Positions 22,152 to 33,912 of a DNA stretch of 64,000 nt are shown one piece after another. The position numbers were made by a program, and so were the translations under genes. Source of the stretch: Megascapheus bottae. Lineage: Eukaryota; Chordata; Mammalia; Rodentia; Geomyidae. The stretch is taken from the NCBI GenBank assembly GCA_024803745.1, contig JANJXV010000010.1, positions 29,623,525 to 29,687,524 on the forward strand, given 5' to 3'. The notes below the pieces were generated by a model. The model was not told the DNA's origin and did not search any database. It worked only from the letters and a program-made list of their open reading frames with translations. The stretch's first letter is position 1, and every line of letters begins with the position of its first letter.

Positions 22152-23373
22152 ATGACAGGAACTAGTAAATATTTTTCAATCCTAACCCTCAATGTCAATG
22201 ACTTAACTCTCCAATTAAACAGCATAAACTGTCTAGTTGGATCAAAAAGCAAGATCCATCATTCTGCTGTCTTCAAGAGAAACATCTTGCCCAAAAAACA
22301 AATATTTTTTTGAAAGTGAGAAGTTGAAATAAAAATCAATCTAATGGTCCCCATAAACAAGCTGGAGTTTCCATCCTCATATCAGATAAAACAGACTTCA
22401 AACTAAAATTAGTGAGAAAAGACAAAGAAGGTTACTACATACTACTAAAGGGATCTCTTCTCCAGGAGGACAGAACCATCCTAAATATCTATACACCTAA
22501 TCCCGGAGCACCGAACTTCATCAAGCAAACTTTACTTTCACTGAAACCACACATAGATTGAAACACAGTGATTGTTGGTGACTTTAACACACCACTCTCA
22601 CCTATGGACAGTTCAACGAGGCATAAATTCAACAGAGAAAACTTAGAATTAAACAACTGTATAGACCAACAAAGGCTCATATCTAAAATATATCAACAGC
22701 TCAAAAAATTGAATCACTCCAAAACTAATCTCCAAAGAAACAACCATCCCATTAAAAGATGGACCAAAGACTTAAAGAGAGTCTTCTCTGAAGAAGAAAT
22801 AAGAATGGCCTATGGAGATATGGAGAAATGCTCGACATCTCTGGTCATAAATGCAAATCAAAACAACTCTAAGATTCCACCTCACTCCAGTTAGAAGGGC
22901 CAGGATCAAGAAACTAATAACAACAGATGCTGCAGGGGATGTGGCCAGGAGGGATCACTACTACACTGTTGGTGGGAGTGAAACTCATTCAACCACTATG
23001 GAAAGCAGTGTGGCAGTGCCTCAAAAGCCTAAACATAGAGCTCCCATCCCCTATGACCCAGCAATTCTACTACTTGGCATTTACCCAATCATCCAGAAAC
23101 AAGGACATACTAAATCCACTAGCACAATGATGTTCATTGCAACACTATTTACCATAGCAAAGATATGGAACCAACCCAGATGTCCCTCAGTTGATAAGTG
23201 GATCAACAACATGTGGTATTTATACACAATGGAATTCTATGTGGCTGTCAGAAAGAATGATATTGCCCCATTTGTAAGGAAATGGAAAGACTTGGGAAAA
23301 AATCATATTAAGTGAAGTAAGTCAGACTCAAAGGAACATAGGCTCAATGGTTTCCCTCATTTGTCATAATCAA
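22152..23373 (+). pseudogene. L1 ORF2 remnant with in-frame internal deletion (copy A)
   Basis: Begins like copy B ORF2 (MTGTSKYFSILTLN). The endonuclease text runs through [12 protein letters not shown] and LELNNCIDQ, then jumps at about 22664-22675 to [16 protein letters not shown], which in copy B lies about 2,586 bp further on. The junction keeps the reading frame: one open frame (22568-22894) crosses it. Lost are the last endonuclease catalytic residues (D205, D229, H230 by copy B numbering), the whole RT including FADD, and the region after it. The Cys-rich C-terminus (HCWWE-like region near 22960, here frameshifted) remains. Other stops and frameshifts are present. Confidence 0.9.
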
Positions 23374-23766
23374 TAGAAACCTTGGGCTATCCTAGAAGAG
23401 ATTTACAATAGAATTAAACCTAGATACATAAGGCCATAGAGGATGATGCTAAATGAAAGGACCTCCAGGATATAGAAACAAAAGCCATATAATAAGTGAT
23501 TGTAGTCCTTAATATACTATGTTATCTCTCATCTCATTTGCTGTCCCTTGGTTATCTCATATTGTTACAGCATTTCACCCTATTATCTGATATATTGTAT
23601 ATATGCTTATTTGGTTATTTGAAATTGGATAGGGAAGGGGGGAAAACAAGATGAGGGGCAGGGTGGAGGAGGGAAATGGGGACCAAGACATGTGAAAGGT
23701 TATCAATGTTTGTGAAGTAATGCACCTTCTAATTGGTGAATATAATGTAACCCTTCTATTAATTAC

Positions 23767-23772
23767 AATAAA
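23767..23772 (+). promoter_or_regulatory. L1 polyadenylation signal (copy A)
   Basis: AATAAA lies 14 bp before the end of the element defined by the target duplication. Confidence 0.8.
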
Positions 23773-23786
23773 AAAATATATGGGAA

Positions 23787-23799
23787 AAATGTATTTTAC
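23787..23799 (+). repeat. Target-site duplication of L1 copy A, right
   Basis: Exact second copy of the 13-bp repeat at 19277-19289. Confidence 0.9.
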
Positions 23800-24751
23800 T
23801 TGAAGAACTTAATTTTTGTACCTTTAGTTTGTTATTCGTAAGACTTTTGATCTTAGACAGGCAATGCTAAGAAGTGATTACATAGTTGGGATTAAAAAGA
23901 AATCCTGTCAATATCCCTCCCCTTAAAAACTAATGTTTAGAATATCAGAGGCTTTTTCCTCACCCATGCTGATAAAGGTCCTTCTTATTAAGAAGACCAA
24001 AGTTAAAGAATCAATGATTCACATTTGATTAGTCAAACTTTAAACAAAATGAAAAGTTAATTAACCCTTCTTCTATTATTAGTTTCTTGATTTATGCACT
24101 CACTATAATTAAATGTATGATTTCTGTTGCAACACAGGTTAGGTTTATATTTATCACAGAATTTGCTATTAAAAGACTAGACTCTCTTCTTCAGTATCAA
24201 ATGATGGATGACCCAAGAAAATAAACCTTCTCTGCAGTTCCAATATAATGAATCAAGTAAATTAGAGTCGCTTACAATTTTGGAGGTTATGTCTATGCAG
24301 TAGACATATGACTTCTGAAATTAAAGACATTTTTTTCTACTGACAAGGTCTTCCTGTGGTTTCATGTTGATTGTGCATGGAAGATCTCTGAGTGTCATCT
24401 AATAGTTGTTTTAGCTACTTTCAGTTTCACAGAGGGAGTCATGTTTGAAAGGTCAAGGTCGAGAATGTATGTGTAAGCCAAAAGCTTTGGAGCAAATCTG
24501 ATGACCCTTTAAGTTAGCTAAGAAGTTAAATGGAAGAAGCAATCTTTTTCCAGATATATTTTGTTGCAAGCAAGCTCTCCCTGTGTATACCAGACTGGGC
24601 TTTAGCTTCTGATCTCCTGTCTTAACTTCCTATGTACTGCCAGGAGAGGCGTCTGCCATCGAACTCATCTAGTTTCCAGAATTCTTTTAGTTGATGCTTT
24701 CGATTTACCAGCACATTGACCAAGTATATTCCCTTTCCCCATCTCCACTCT
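23800..24751. other. Unassigned background sequence
   Basis: No gene recognised. A possible B1-like antisense scrap lies at about 24588-24660 (CCAGACTGGGCTTTAGCTTC), too diverged to call. Confidence 0.4.
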
Positions 24752-24849
24752 CCTTTTATTTTTGTGGGGAGAAGGCTTTGCTAAGGATAAAATTCATGGT
24801 CTTGAACAGCCTAGGCAAGTGCTCTACCACTAAACTACATTCCCAGCCC
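24752..24849 (-). mobile_element. ID-like SINE monomer, antisense
   Basis: CTAGGCAAGTGCTCTACCAC and TAAACTACATTCCCAGCCC form the antisense A-box side of the tRNA-derived unit. The B-box side is poorly kept. Confidence 0.65.
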
Positions 24850-26375
24850 ACTCCACCTACTCTTAATTGCTGCTTAGTTCTTACAAATAGCTTATTTTCT
24901 ACAGGGAACAGTAATTAGGATTTCATAGTTCAGTACAGCCAATATTAGCATCATGGCTTTCTGTGCTTAGGATTAATAGGAAAAGCCATAAAGACATCAC
25001 AAAACGATGATAGTTCTAATTACTGATATTCATCTTAAGATGGTGAGCAGCTGTTAAAACATCTCTTTCGAAGTTAAAAGTTCAGTTACATATCCTCCTC
25101 CAAATAGATAAGGCTTTAATGCTAATTAGAAAGGAAGATTACAAATTCAAGTGTCAGTGAGAATGCACCAGAATTGTTCTTTATTAATACTTTTCTGTCC
25201 CCCCCCCCCATCTCAAGCTTTCTGGCCCTTAAGGTTTTTAAAAAGCTGACACTGAAATTAATGACAAAGTGTCTCAGGAGGTCTCCTGCTTTCCACTTTA
25301 AACAACCCTATCTAATTCAGCAAGGAAAGTTTCTCATCTATTTGCATTTAGAGTGTGACCTGTTTCCTGAAAGTTGTCACAAACTAGTATGCTAGAAAGA
25401 CACAGTCAATTAGTAAATGCCTTAAGACACATGAATAATGAGCAGAAATACATCCAGAGAATTGGAGTCTGGTCAAGGACTGCCAATATCAACTGAAAAC
25501 ACTTTGAGTAAATTATTTTTCTGCAATAGGAACAAGTCAATCACTATATCTGTGAAAGGAAAACAACTAGCTTGTTCAGAGTTTCCTAAATTCTTTTAGA
25601 CCCTATGAAGAACCTAAGCATTCATGGAAGGATAGATTTGTGTCTGTGGTCTTCAGCCCAAATGCAGTGTTATCCAATAAGATGGTGTGAAATCAGTCCA
25701 AGATATGAATTACGGTTGGATGTGGGAAATTATTTCCAGGACATGGAGGCATAGAAGGCAGGCAGTGGTCACTACCAGGAGCTGCTCTGTTGTCCTTAGG
25801 TAAGGATCAAACTTGGCTGATACAATAAAATGCTATCCACTTTCCTTGCTAAAGGACCAGATGGTGACTATGCCAGGTTTCTAACTATTCACAATTACTA
25901 CTGTACTGCAAGGACAGCCATGGGTAATAATTAAAGAGAAAGATGTGGCTAGGTTATAGGAAAACATCTGAGTTTTATATGATTATATGGTATGCAATAT
26001 TCTCCTTTTAATTTCCTTTTGATCATTTTAATATACAAAAAGTAGTCTTAGCTCTCAGACTATACAAGGCAGGATGTGAATGATTTGCTGATCCTCTCTT
26101 TAAGTGGAAATGCCAAACTTTAAGAAGAGCATGTTCTCTGACGGTAATAGAAACCCATTATGAAAGTCGGGGACACAACCAATGGTAACTTTTTTTCATT
26201 GCCAGTGACAGGAGAAGGGAAATGTGAAAGGCATAGCAGAGATGGGGTGTACCTTTTCTGACTGTGCATAGCCCCAACTTCAATTCGGCTTCACTTCTTT
26301 GACTGACTAAATTAGGTATATGCATCTCCTGAAAAAATATATCAAATGTGATGGATATATAAGCAGACATAGACA
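24850..26375. other. Unassigned background sequence
   Basis: Contains a poly(C) run near 25199-25209. No gene or mobile element recognised. Confidence 0.4.
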
Positions 26376-26467
26376 GCTAGATTATAGACATAGATAGATA
26401 TAGATATTGTATGTGTGCATGAGAGAGGCAGAGGACACAGAGAGATCGAGACAGAGACAGAGATAAA
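26376..26467 (+). repeat. GATA/GAGA-type degenerate simple repeat
   Basis: ATAGATAGATATAGATATTG passes into GAGAGAGGCAGAGG and GAGACAGAGACAGAGAT units. Confidence 0.6.
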
Positions 26468-26581
26468 GATTGTAACAGGGTATTGCTGTAGAATACTCCA
26501 AGTGGGCCTGAAACTTACAGTCCTCCTACCTCAGAAGCCCAATTACTGGGAATACAGTTGTGCTCTACCATGCCTGACTTC
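26468..26581 (-). mobile_element. B1-like SINE, antisense
   Basis: AGTCCTCCTACCTCAGAAGC, AATTACTGGGAATACAG, CCATGCCTGAC match the antisense 7SL/B1 order (CCTCAGCCTCC, GGGATTACAGG, CCATGCCTGGC). Confidence 0.7.
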
Positions 26582-26885
26582 AGAAATCTATATTTTAAGC
26601 AATTTCCTTAAGTGGCTTTTGTGATTGATTCTACTTCTAGCCTAATACTTAAGATCTAGAAAAAAAAGAAAGTTCATGGTACAGTTAGGGTTCAACCTTT
26701 TCTAAGGTGACGTTTCTATTTTGTAAATAAAAAATTGGTTTAAGGTAGTATCATCAAGTAGAACTACATATCAGCCTTTCCACTAAAATGCAAAGCAGGA
26801 CTGCTGACAATAAATTCCTAGAAGCAAGAAACACATCTCAAGCTACTGAGAAGTGATACCTAGTCAAAAGCACACAGTCAGCAAG

Positions 26886-27018
26886 TCGGGCAGGCTGGCA
26901 CTCCTCTACACTTGGCATATAGGAGACTGAGGCAGGAGGATGAGAAGTTCAAGGCCAGCCTGGGCTATATAGGAAGACCCTGTCTCAATAAGACACCAAA
27001 AATAAATAAATAAATAAC
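26886..27018 (+). mobile_element. B1 SINE
   Basis: Good B1 copy: GAGACTGAGGCAGGAGGATG, GTTCAAGGCCAGCCTGGGCT, AGACCCTGTCTCAATAAGAC and an (AAAT)n tail at 27000-27018. Confidence 0.9.
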
Positions 27019-27776
27019 CGAACAAACACAAACGAAATGGAGTAGAACCTACTATGTAAGAAATAGTCAAGGACTTTAAGGCCATAAATAATCACTTTGC
27101 GTTGAAACGATATGGCCACAGTCCAGCAGGACAGACGTGCTTTTGCTGGTGATTTTCAAATGCAGTGACAATTACGGACTATTGGATGACCCAGTAATAT
27201 AAAGAGTAAGTAAACTCTCAGTAATCTTGGCCAGGAAGACTGTGTCAGAGCAAAGAGGTTGGGCAAGTCACACGCCCATGACAGCTTTACTCTAAACAGT
27301 GGTGACAGCTGCAAACCAAAGGGTAGCGTTTTTGGCATACACTGCTCAGAACCATCTCTGGGCACAAATAGCAATCTCATCAGAAACTATCGCCTTGGAA
27401 TACAAAAGACAAGGCTTTATTGTGTCAGTCCTCCCATGGGTCAAACATTGAAAAAGGCTATTATCTTCTTCATCATCTTTTTCTGTTCCAAGTCTTACAC
27501 TGCCTTGATCTCAATTTCTAATACTTTCTTTCACAGGCTTTGCACAGATCCTCTGGTCCACCTCTGAGCTCAAGTTTGTTCTTCATGCCTCTGCCAGCCC
27601 CAAATTTTAACTGCAGACATCTGATCACAATAGATTCTTCCCCTAAATCTGTTATTAAGGAATAATTTTAGTATGCTGAGTGATATATTCACTTTTTCAT
27701 ACTTATTACAAGATTTTATTTCATTATGAATAGAGAATAACTTTTGCAATGATAGTAAGACTGAAAAATGTATGGT
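27019..27776. other. Unassigned background sequence
   Basis: Overlapping open frames on both strands at 27.16-27.83 kb lack any recognisable domain and are left uncalled. Confidence 0.4.
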
Positions 27777-27864
27777 CAGGCTGGGGATATTGCTTAAATG
27801 GTCAAATGAGCATCTGCCTAGCAAGTTCAAGGCCCTGAGTTAGAAATTCAGTAGCCCCAAAAAT
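27777..27864 (+). mobile_element. ID-like SINE monomer
   Basis: GGCTGGGGATATTGCTTAAATGG, GCATCTGCCTAGCAAGTTCAAG, GGCCCTGAGTTAGAAATTC, then an A-rich tail. A CA/TA-rich stretch (27890-27930) follows. Confidence 0.7.
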
Positions 27865-28015
27865 ACTCATACTGTATGTGTATTTATAGAAATACACACA
27901 AATATACACAAAAATACATACACACATGTGTCCTATGTACCTTGTATGTTGTTAAGGGTTTTATAAGAATATTACATTTCTATTTGAAAAGTGATTTGTT
28001 CCTGAGATGTTAGTT

Positions 28016-28198
28016 GAACCCAGTGTAGTGATGCATGCCTATAACCCAAGCTAGTGGGGAAACTGAAGTAGGAAGATCATGACATGATTTTGAGACTTTA
28101 GTAACGCTCTGTCTCTAAACAAATAAAATAAAAGTTCTAGGGTATAGCTCATAGCATTTATGCAATTCTGGGTTTAATTCCCAGCACTACAAAAATAT
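28016..28198 (+). mobile_element. Old dimeric SINE (B1-like plus ID-like)
   Basis: Left arm: CAGTGTAGTGATGCATGCC, AAACTGAAGTAGGAAGATC, CTGTCTCTAAAC. Right arm: GGGTATAGCTCATAGCATTT, GGGTTTAATTCCCAGCACTAC. The A-rich linker joins the two. Confidence 0.75.
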
Positions 28199-28996
28199 GT
28201 TGAGATGGAAAGAGATAGATCATATTAATACTAATCAAAATAGAGCAGAAGTTGATACATTGATTTGTCTAAAAAGCCTTTAAAACATGGAACATTTTCC
28301 TGGATGATAGATCAGTTCTTTGACCAATAAGTTTCTATTGGAAAATAATCTCCTTTACAAGGTCTTTTGTCTTCTTCAAAACATCTTTCCCAATGTTTAG
28401 TCCTTATTGTATCTCCTTGGGATGGATTTTTTTAAGAGAAAAGTAAAAAAAGAAAATAAGTCTTAATCCTTTCCCATGATTGCTTCACCTTATCCTCTTT
28501 GGGACTGTGGAGTTTTCTAGCAGCATCTTCTACAATAACCCAGCAAATAGTTCTGGTGAGATCTTATGATTTAGCATGCATCCTACTTCATCTTTGGAGC
28601 ACTTACATTCCAGCTATGGTGAGAAAGCATGCAAATGTGAAACAGAAGTTTGTTTAACACACTGAATCACTTGTGTCTTACATAGCTGATGAAACGTAAC
28701 TCAGACCACTCAATCAACAAATACGTATTGGTAATGTATTATTAATGTCAGACATAATGCAGTAGAAATCCTCTGACAGAAACTGAGGGAACAGAAGGAC
28801 ACACCGTGTCCTTCAAAATACTTAGAGAAATGTGGAGACAGACAAGTTCTGGGCAATCCAGGGACAAGCATTTGACTTTGTAGCACAAACTACTAGTATA
28901 AACACCCTGTGAACAACTAAAAGGATGAAATATAGTCATGTTTGTTCAATACAAGCAATGAAGAATACCATGGTCTTAGTAAAGAGCATCTTTAGA
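28199..28996. other. Unassigned background sequence
   Basis: No repeat family or gene recognised. Confidence 0.4.
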
Positions 28997-29187
28997 GGCC
29001 AGGAGTTTGACCTAGTGGTAGAGTGCTTGCCTAGCATGCTCGAAGATCAGAGTTCAATTCCTTAATACCACATACATAGAAAAAAAGCCGGAAGTGGTGC
29101 TGAGGCTCAAATGGTAGAGCTCCAACCTTGAGAAAACTCAAGGACAGTGTTCAGGCCCTGATTTTAAGCCAGGACTGGCAAAAAAAG
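28997..29187 (+). mobile_element. ID-like dimeric SINE (tRNA-tRNA type)
   Basis: CCAGGAGTTTGACCTAGTGG, GAGTGCTTGCCTAGCATGC, GAGTTCAATTCC, GCCGGAAGTGGTGCTGAGGC, CCTTGAGAAAACTCAAGGAC, then GGACTGGCAAAAAAAG. Both pairs of polymerase III-like boxes are visible. Confidence 0.92.
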
Positions 29188-29364
29188 AGAGAACTTCTTT
29201 AAAAGAGGAAAAAGGAGTGAGTAAGAGCCCAATCACTTCCAGTCCAGAAATATACACTGCTTTGTACAATCATTCCAGCCAGAGAGAACCCACAGAGCGG
29301 TGTGACACTGTAGGTCTATTTACAGGGCAAACCACGTTTTGCCTTTATTAAAAATAATAATTTA

Positions 29365-29805
29365 AAGTATGGGCAATGGTAGCACTTCCTCCAGACCCCA
29401 GGAGGAACTCCTTTACAGCATTTGATGATGGTTAGGGAAATATAAAGGGCATGACACACATGGAAGGCTCCTCTCACAAAAATGAACTCTCCCCACAGGG
29501 TAGCTTGTCACAGGCTACTCTTCATGAACACTGATGGCATTGCATGAATATTTCTGATTGAAATGTTTTTCCCTGGTTCAGAACTTGATCCACCAGAAAC
29601 TGCGGATAGTCACTGACCTAAGAAACCACCCAGGATCTTTCTTAGCCAGGAAGTGATAGGTTGCCCTCCTTAGAGACTAAAAAAGGTACTATGTAGCCAG
29701 AGGTCGTGGGAAGGCTAAGGACTCAGTGCCTGGGTTAGTCCCTGCTATATCTGTCCAATAAACTCTCCCCAGTACTAAATAAGCTTTGTATTTTGTGTTA
29801 AAGCC
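29365..29805 (+). mobile_element. Possible old solo LTR
   Basis: Weak call. The stretch ends with CTGTCCAATAAACTCTCCCC and AAATAAGCTTTGTATTTTGTG, a polyadenylation-signal-plus-GT-rich order typical of LTR R-U5 ends. The 5' boundary and target duplications were not found. Confidence 0.2.
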
Positions 29806-30361
29806 AAAGGACCCACTGATTTTCCTGTCATTAGCCTCTATTTGTAAGCACAAATAGGCTTCTTCATTGATTTATGTCTTAGATTCCTGCCTAGTACAGC
29901 CCCTAAACTAGTGTTTCTTGGTAAGTACACTGATGCTTCAGATTTAAAAAAAAAATCCAATAGTTGAAAACCTCTGTTCACTTCGTTATTAAGCAGGACA
30001 GCTTATCTAATTCGAATCTGATGTTCATCACTTTCCCTAGGAAAGTTGCTCAGAGCTTATCATGATCTGTATAAATGGTGACTATCAGCTGACATACTGA
30101 AAACAGATCTCACAATAGGCTGAAGCCAGCCTCACTAATATCACACAAATCCAGTCTGTTTTCAGCCCCTGTAAATAATAATAAGTCACAAGGACCAATA
30201 GGTTTCTGTACTTATGTGTGGTGAGTATGTCTAGTATTTTCTATGAATGTTTTCTAGGACTTACTGAAGATTCTAGCTGAGTCATTGAAGATTAGCTTCC
30301 AATTTGCAGAGCACACAGAGTTTAATCAATTACAAGCAGTGCAGAGTAAGCATACACTCAC
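29806..30361. other. Unassigned background sequence
   Basis: No repeat family or gene recognised. Confidence 0.4.
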
Positions 30362-30389
30362 AGATAGATAGATAGATAGATAGATAGAT

Positions 30390-30423
<34 letters not shown>

Positions 30424-30424
30424 T
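30362..30424 (+). repeat. (GATA)n microsatellite
   Basis: About 15 GATA units with one interruption near 30390. Confidence 0.97.
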
Positions 30425-31149
30425 CTAGCACACAGAATAACTCAAAATGTCTTACTTCTAAACTTCTGGAAAGCATAAAATGAATCCCCTTCCCTGCTTC
30501 ATAGTAAATTCAGAATGTTGACTAGGAAAAACAAATTATTCCCAGAAAACAAATTAAATAAACATTTTTATAATTGTCATCTATTTATTATCAAGATCTA
30601 ATAAAACTGAAAGGAAATTCCAGTGTCAAGTTGGATCAAATAAAATAGTTCCTATTTACTTAGAAAAGACTAGACTGAGACCTTTAGTTTGGCACAGTCA
30701 GAGTTAACATCAATTAGTGGCAGTTATTAATGTATTTTTAAACAACTGCTTTCAGATACCCAATGAAAAGATGCCACTAATATCATTCTTATCATTAAGT
30801 AACAGAATTTTCAGGGGGTAATTCTTCATGCTACTAGGCACCAATAAAAAAAAACAATAAAATAGCATTTATCTTTTCTACATATTGATAGCTACCTGAG
30901 AGATTTAGAAAGATAGGTACTACTTTATAAATGGTGAAAGAATCATGACCAAGGCTTAGAATAAGGCCTTGGTCCAGAATAAAATTGTGCTTACTTTGTG
31001 AATGAGGAAAATCCAACATCACAAAAGCCATCAGATTCTGAGCAAGGGGGTGGAGGTTGCAATGGTGGAGGGGAAAATGGAAGAAAGCTAGGATGTGACA
31101 GGCTAGCAGAAAATTACAGAAAAGCAATCACAGCAGAAGAAAGGCCATA
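30425..31149. other. Unassigned background sequence
   Basis: No repeat family or gene recognised. A 97-codon minus-strand frame at 30834-31127 shows no motif. Confidence 0.4.
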
Positions 31150-32090
31150 AGGAGGTTTTATTTATTTTTTTTTTATAGTATCCAACCCTCCCAGTTGGGG
31201 CCAGGGAAAATGAAGACAGAAATACAAGGTACAATCAGATAATCCCAGCATGGGGTTGCCAACTTCAACAGCAGAAAAAGCACACAAAACTCATAATCTT
31301 TATTCCCAGCACAGGGACAGGGAGTCAGGGATTTCTTCTGTGAGAAAGTAGCATGAAGAAATTATGTCTCCCAGTGTCCTGGAGAGTGACAGTCTCCATC
31401 TTGAGAAAAATGTCACTGGGAACCCAGGGACAAGAGGCAATCACCAATTAACAACCCACAGGACACTTGGCCACAGAACAGTTATATGACCTGAGAGAGG
31501 AGAGGACTGACTGGCCAACAGACACCAGCAGATAAATTTAAGCTGCAGGAAGCCACACTGCCATTTTAGAAAAAAGAAGCTAGAGGAGCCTGATAGTTCA
31601 GGCACTTGAGTGGTGGCTGCAGTTTCTACAATAGAAAGAACTGAAGCAAATCAGCCTGGCATATGCCTGGGATTTTCCTCCCATCTATGCTGGAGTAGTG
31701 GTTCTAGTTTGTTCTTTGGAAGAAAGTGTAGCAGCAGCTCGAAAAGCCTGGAAATCTGTCATAAAAGATAGCTACTCCAGATGTCAGTAAAGAAACAGTC
31801 CTGGGACTCCCTGCTGTGTCAATCAGTAGAGGAACTAGTTCTCATTGGTCCTGGGTACTTTGAAGAAGTGGAGTTAGGACAGCTGTCCACAGTGATACTG
31901 TCTCTTCCTAGGGGACAAATAAGGCTTAGGAACCTTTGAATTTGTGGTCTGTGAAGTTACTACTGATCCAATCTGGGCCTGCCTCCCCCCTCCATCCCCC
32001 CAGCTACATGAACTGTCTACTGATGGAAGGAAATCCCTCAACTCAGGTTTAACTTAGCCTATTGCACCCTTAAGAGAGGTTCATAGATAA
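31150..32090. other. Unexplained GC-richer block, possibly an old retroelement
   Basis: About 0.9 kb that is visibly richer in GC than both sides and lacks long T or A runs after its first 40 bp. It begins after a T tract (31156-31178), which would suit the tail of an antisense element. No LTR ends, ORF text or SINE boxes are recognised. Confidence 0.3.
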
Positions 32091-32167
32091 ATACATATAT
32101 AGAGACAGATATGCAACAACAATTATATACATTATGTATTATATAAGATTTTTTTTCACTTTGAATT

Positions 32168-32383
32168 TTTTGGGGGGTGTCAGTCATAGGGCTTGAACTC
32201 AGGGCTTAGTGCTGAGCAATTTTTGCTCAAGGTTAGCACTGCCACTTCAAGCTATAGGGCCACTTTTTATTGGAGATGAATCTCATGGACTTTCCTGTCT
32301 GGACAGGCTTTGAACTGTAATCCTCAGATCTCAGCCTTGGGAATAGTTAGGATTACAAGCATGAGCTACCAGCACCTGGCTTT
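32168..32383 (-). mobile_element. Chimeric SINE (7SL-tRNA type), antisense
   Basis: CATAGGGCTTGAACTCAGGG, GAGCAATTTTTGCTCAAGG, then TTATTGGAGATGAATCTCAT, CAGGCTTTGAACTGTAATCC, TTAGGATTACAAGCATGAGC and CAGCACCTGGC. The link between the arms is shorter than in other copies. Confidence 0.88.
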
Positions 32384-32718
32384 CTTTGTTTTTGTTTTTT
32401 TAGTTTTGTTTATTTAACTACAGAGTTTTACTATTCTACAATTGGATAAAAGCTATTTTCTATTTAACTTTGCTTTCTATCATGAGGCTGAATTTTTGTC
32501 TCTCATTCTCTTCCCTTTTACCAAAATCATCATACCAAAACCACAACACTTCCTTTTAAATCATATTATTGTCCTTTCCCCATAGGCATTCTTAATTTAT
32601 ACCTTCCTTTGCCTACATGTATAACTATTCTCTCTTAGTCATTTTTTTTTGTACTCTTACTCTCCATTCCTATGTCTTTTTATTTGGATTGGGTAAATAC
32701 ATACATAGCCATTTTTAT
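32384..32718. other. Unassigned T-rich sequence
   Basis: T-rich, pyrimidine-biased sequence that resembles the T-rich part of the L1 copy A 5' UTR in style but cannot be aligned with confidence. Confidence 0.3.
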
Positions 32719-32808
32719 TTTTTATTTTTTTATTGTAATTAGTAAAAGGGTTACATGATATTTGCCAGATAGAAGGTGCATTAATTCACATACATTGATA
32801 CCTTTTCA
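32719..32808 (-). mobile_element. L1 tail, antisense, very short
   Basis: Reverse complement of the last 80 bp or so of L1: TTTTTTATTGTAATTAGTAAAAGGGTTACATGATATTTGCCAGATAGAAGG and onward match the copy B end block (57395-57475). A T tract marks the poly(A) side. No target duplication was found. Confidence 0.88.
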
Positions 32809-33201
32809 CATGTCTTTTTATATTCACACTAATAAGCATTATTATTCTGATTTACAAAGCTTATGAATAATATAAAGTATAAAGAACTCAAGTTTTATAT
32901 AGAAAAAATTAACTCTTCAAACATTATTGATAAAATTATTTCTTCCTGATCTTATGTCTTTCTTGATCATTATCTGTATACAAACCTAATAACTGAATTA
33001 CTCAAATATTGGGTTACAGTCTCTTTTTTTTTCATTGCCGTTTCTTTCATTTTCTTGATTTTTTTTCTCTTTCTTGATCACTGCCATTGTTTTGTTTTTT
33101 ATTTGTATGTACATATATACCTTCCAAACTCAGCTTACTTTACCTCCTCCTTCCCACTCCAATGCAGCATTAACTACAATTTTTTCTACTTAACTCATTC
33201 C
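32809..33201. other. Unassigned T-rich sequence
   Basis: As for 32384-32718: T-rich, no gene or clear repeat family. Confidence 0.3.
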
Positions 33202-33438
33202 ATTTTTTTTTTTTAGTGGGTCATGGAGGAGCTTGAACTTGGCCTGGATACTGTCCCTGAGCTCTTCAGCTCAAGGCTACTGCCCTACTCTTGAGCCAAG
33301 CCCCACTTCCAGTTTTCTAGAGGTTAATTGAAGATAAGAGTCTCAGGTTCTTTTGTTCCTGGGCTGGCTTTGAACCTTGATCCTCAGGTCTCAGCCTCTC
33401 AATAGCTAGGATTACAGGCATGAATCACCACACCCAGC
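33202..33438 (-). mobile_element. Chimeric SINE (7SL-tRNA type), antisense
   Basis: T tract, then CCTGGATACTGTCCCTGAGC, CAGCTCAAGGCTACTGCCC, TAGAGGTTAATTGAAGATAAGAG, GGGCTGGCTTTGAACCTTGA, TAGCTAGGATTACAGGCATG. Confidence 0.93.
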
Positions 33439-33715
33439 TTTTAATGTACTCTGTTTTCTTATTAATCTCTCTTATTAAGCTTAAATACTACCCATTCCTG
33501 ACCTCTATTACCAAAAAGCTAGTGTTATTCCAATAGGACTATCTCCTCTGTTTCCTTCTTCCCACCACCTTGATAAATTAAGATCTTTTGGGAGCACAAA
33601 GACATTTCTTTAAGCTTATATTAATCTAGAGAGGTAGGATTATTAGCAGTAATTGACCTTCATTAGAAATTGCTACAGTCATCTCATGCAGTTACTCTGA
33701 CTTGTTACTTTGTAT
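33439..33715. other. Unassigned sequence
   Basis: No gene or repeat family recognised. It may belong to the older L1 whose 3' UTR follows. Confidence 0.3.
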
Positions 33716-33912
33716 ATTGTATACATGTTTCTTTGTTTATTTGAAAATAGGGAAGGGAAGGGGGAAATAAGATGATTGGGAGAGGGTGTACGAAGGGAAA
33801 GGAGGACAAAAACATGAGAAAGGGTATCAAGGTTCAATACACCCACTACCTGATGAATGTAACTATAACCCCTCTGTACATTATCCTAACAATAAAATAC
33901 ATTTTAAAAAAT
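33716..33912 (+). mobile_element. Old L1 3' end, sense
   Basis: TATTGTATACATGTTTCTTTG, GGGAAGGGAAGGGGGAAATAAG (the G-rich tract), GGGTATCAAGGTTCAATAC, ACTACCTGATGAATGTAACT, CCCTCTGTACATTATCC, AATAAAATAC. Same layout as 35152-35385 and 1106-1267. Open frames through it are shadows. Confidence 0.8.

Larger units (their letters stand above)
19290..23786 (+). mobile_element. L1 copy A: intact 5' end, internal deletion
   Basis: LINE-1 retrotransposon of about 4.5 kb with exact 13-bp flanking direct repeats. Order: 5' UTR (19290-20912), ORF1 remnant (20913-22103), ORF2 remnant (22152 to about 23373) and 3' UTR ending AATAAAAAAATATATGGGA. Compared with copy B at 50-57 kb, the 5' three quarters of the 5' UTR is unrelated while the last 450 bp or so, the ORFs and the 3' UTR align well. 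About 2.6 kb of ORF2 is missing at 22664-22675: copy B positions 53781 and 56368 are joined directly. The element is full-length at its 5' end, so the loss is an internal deletion and not 5' truncation. Many stops and frameshifts make it non-functional. Confidence 0.95.
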
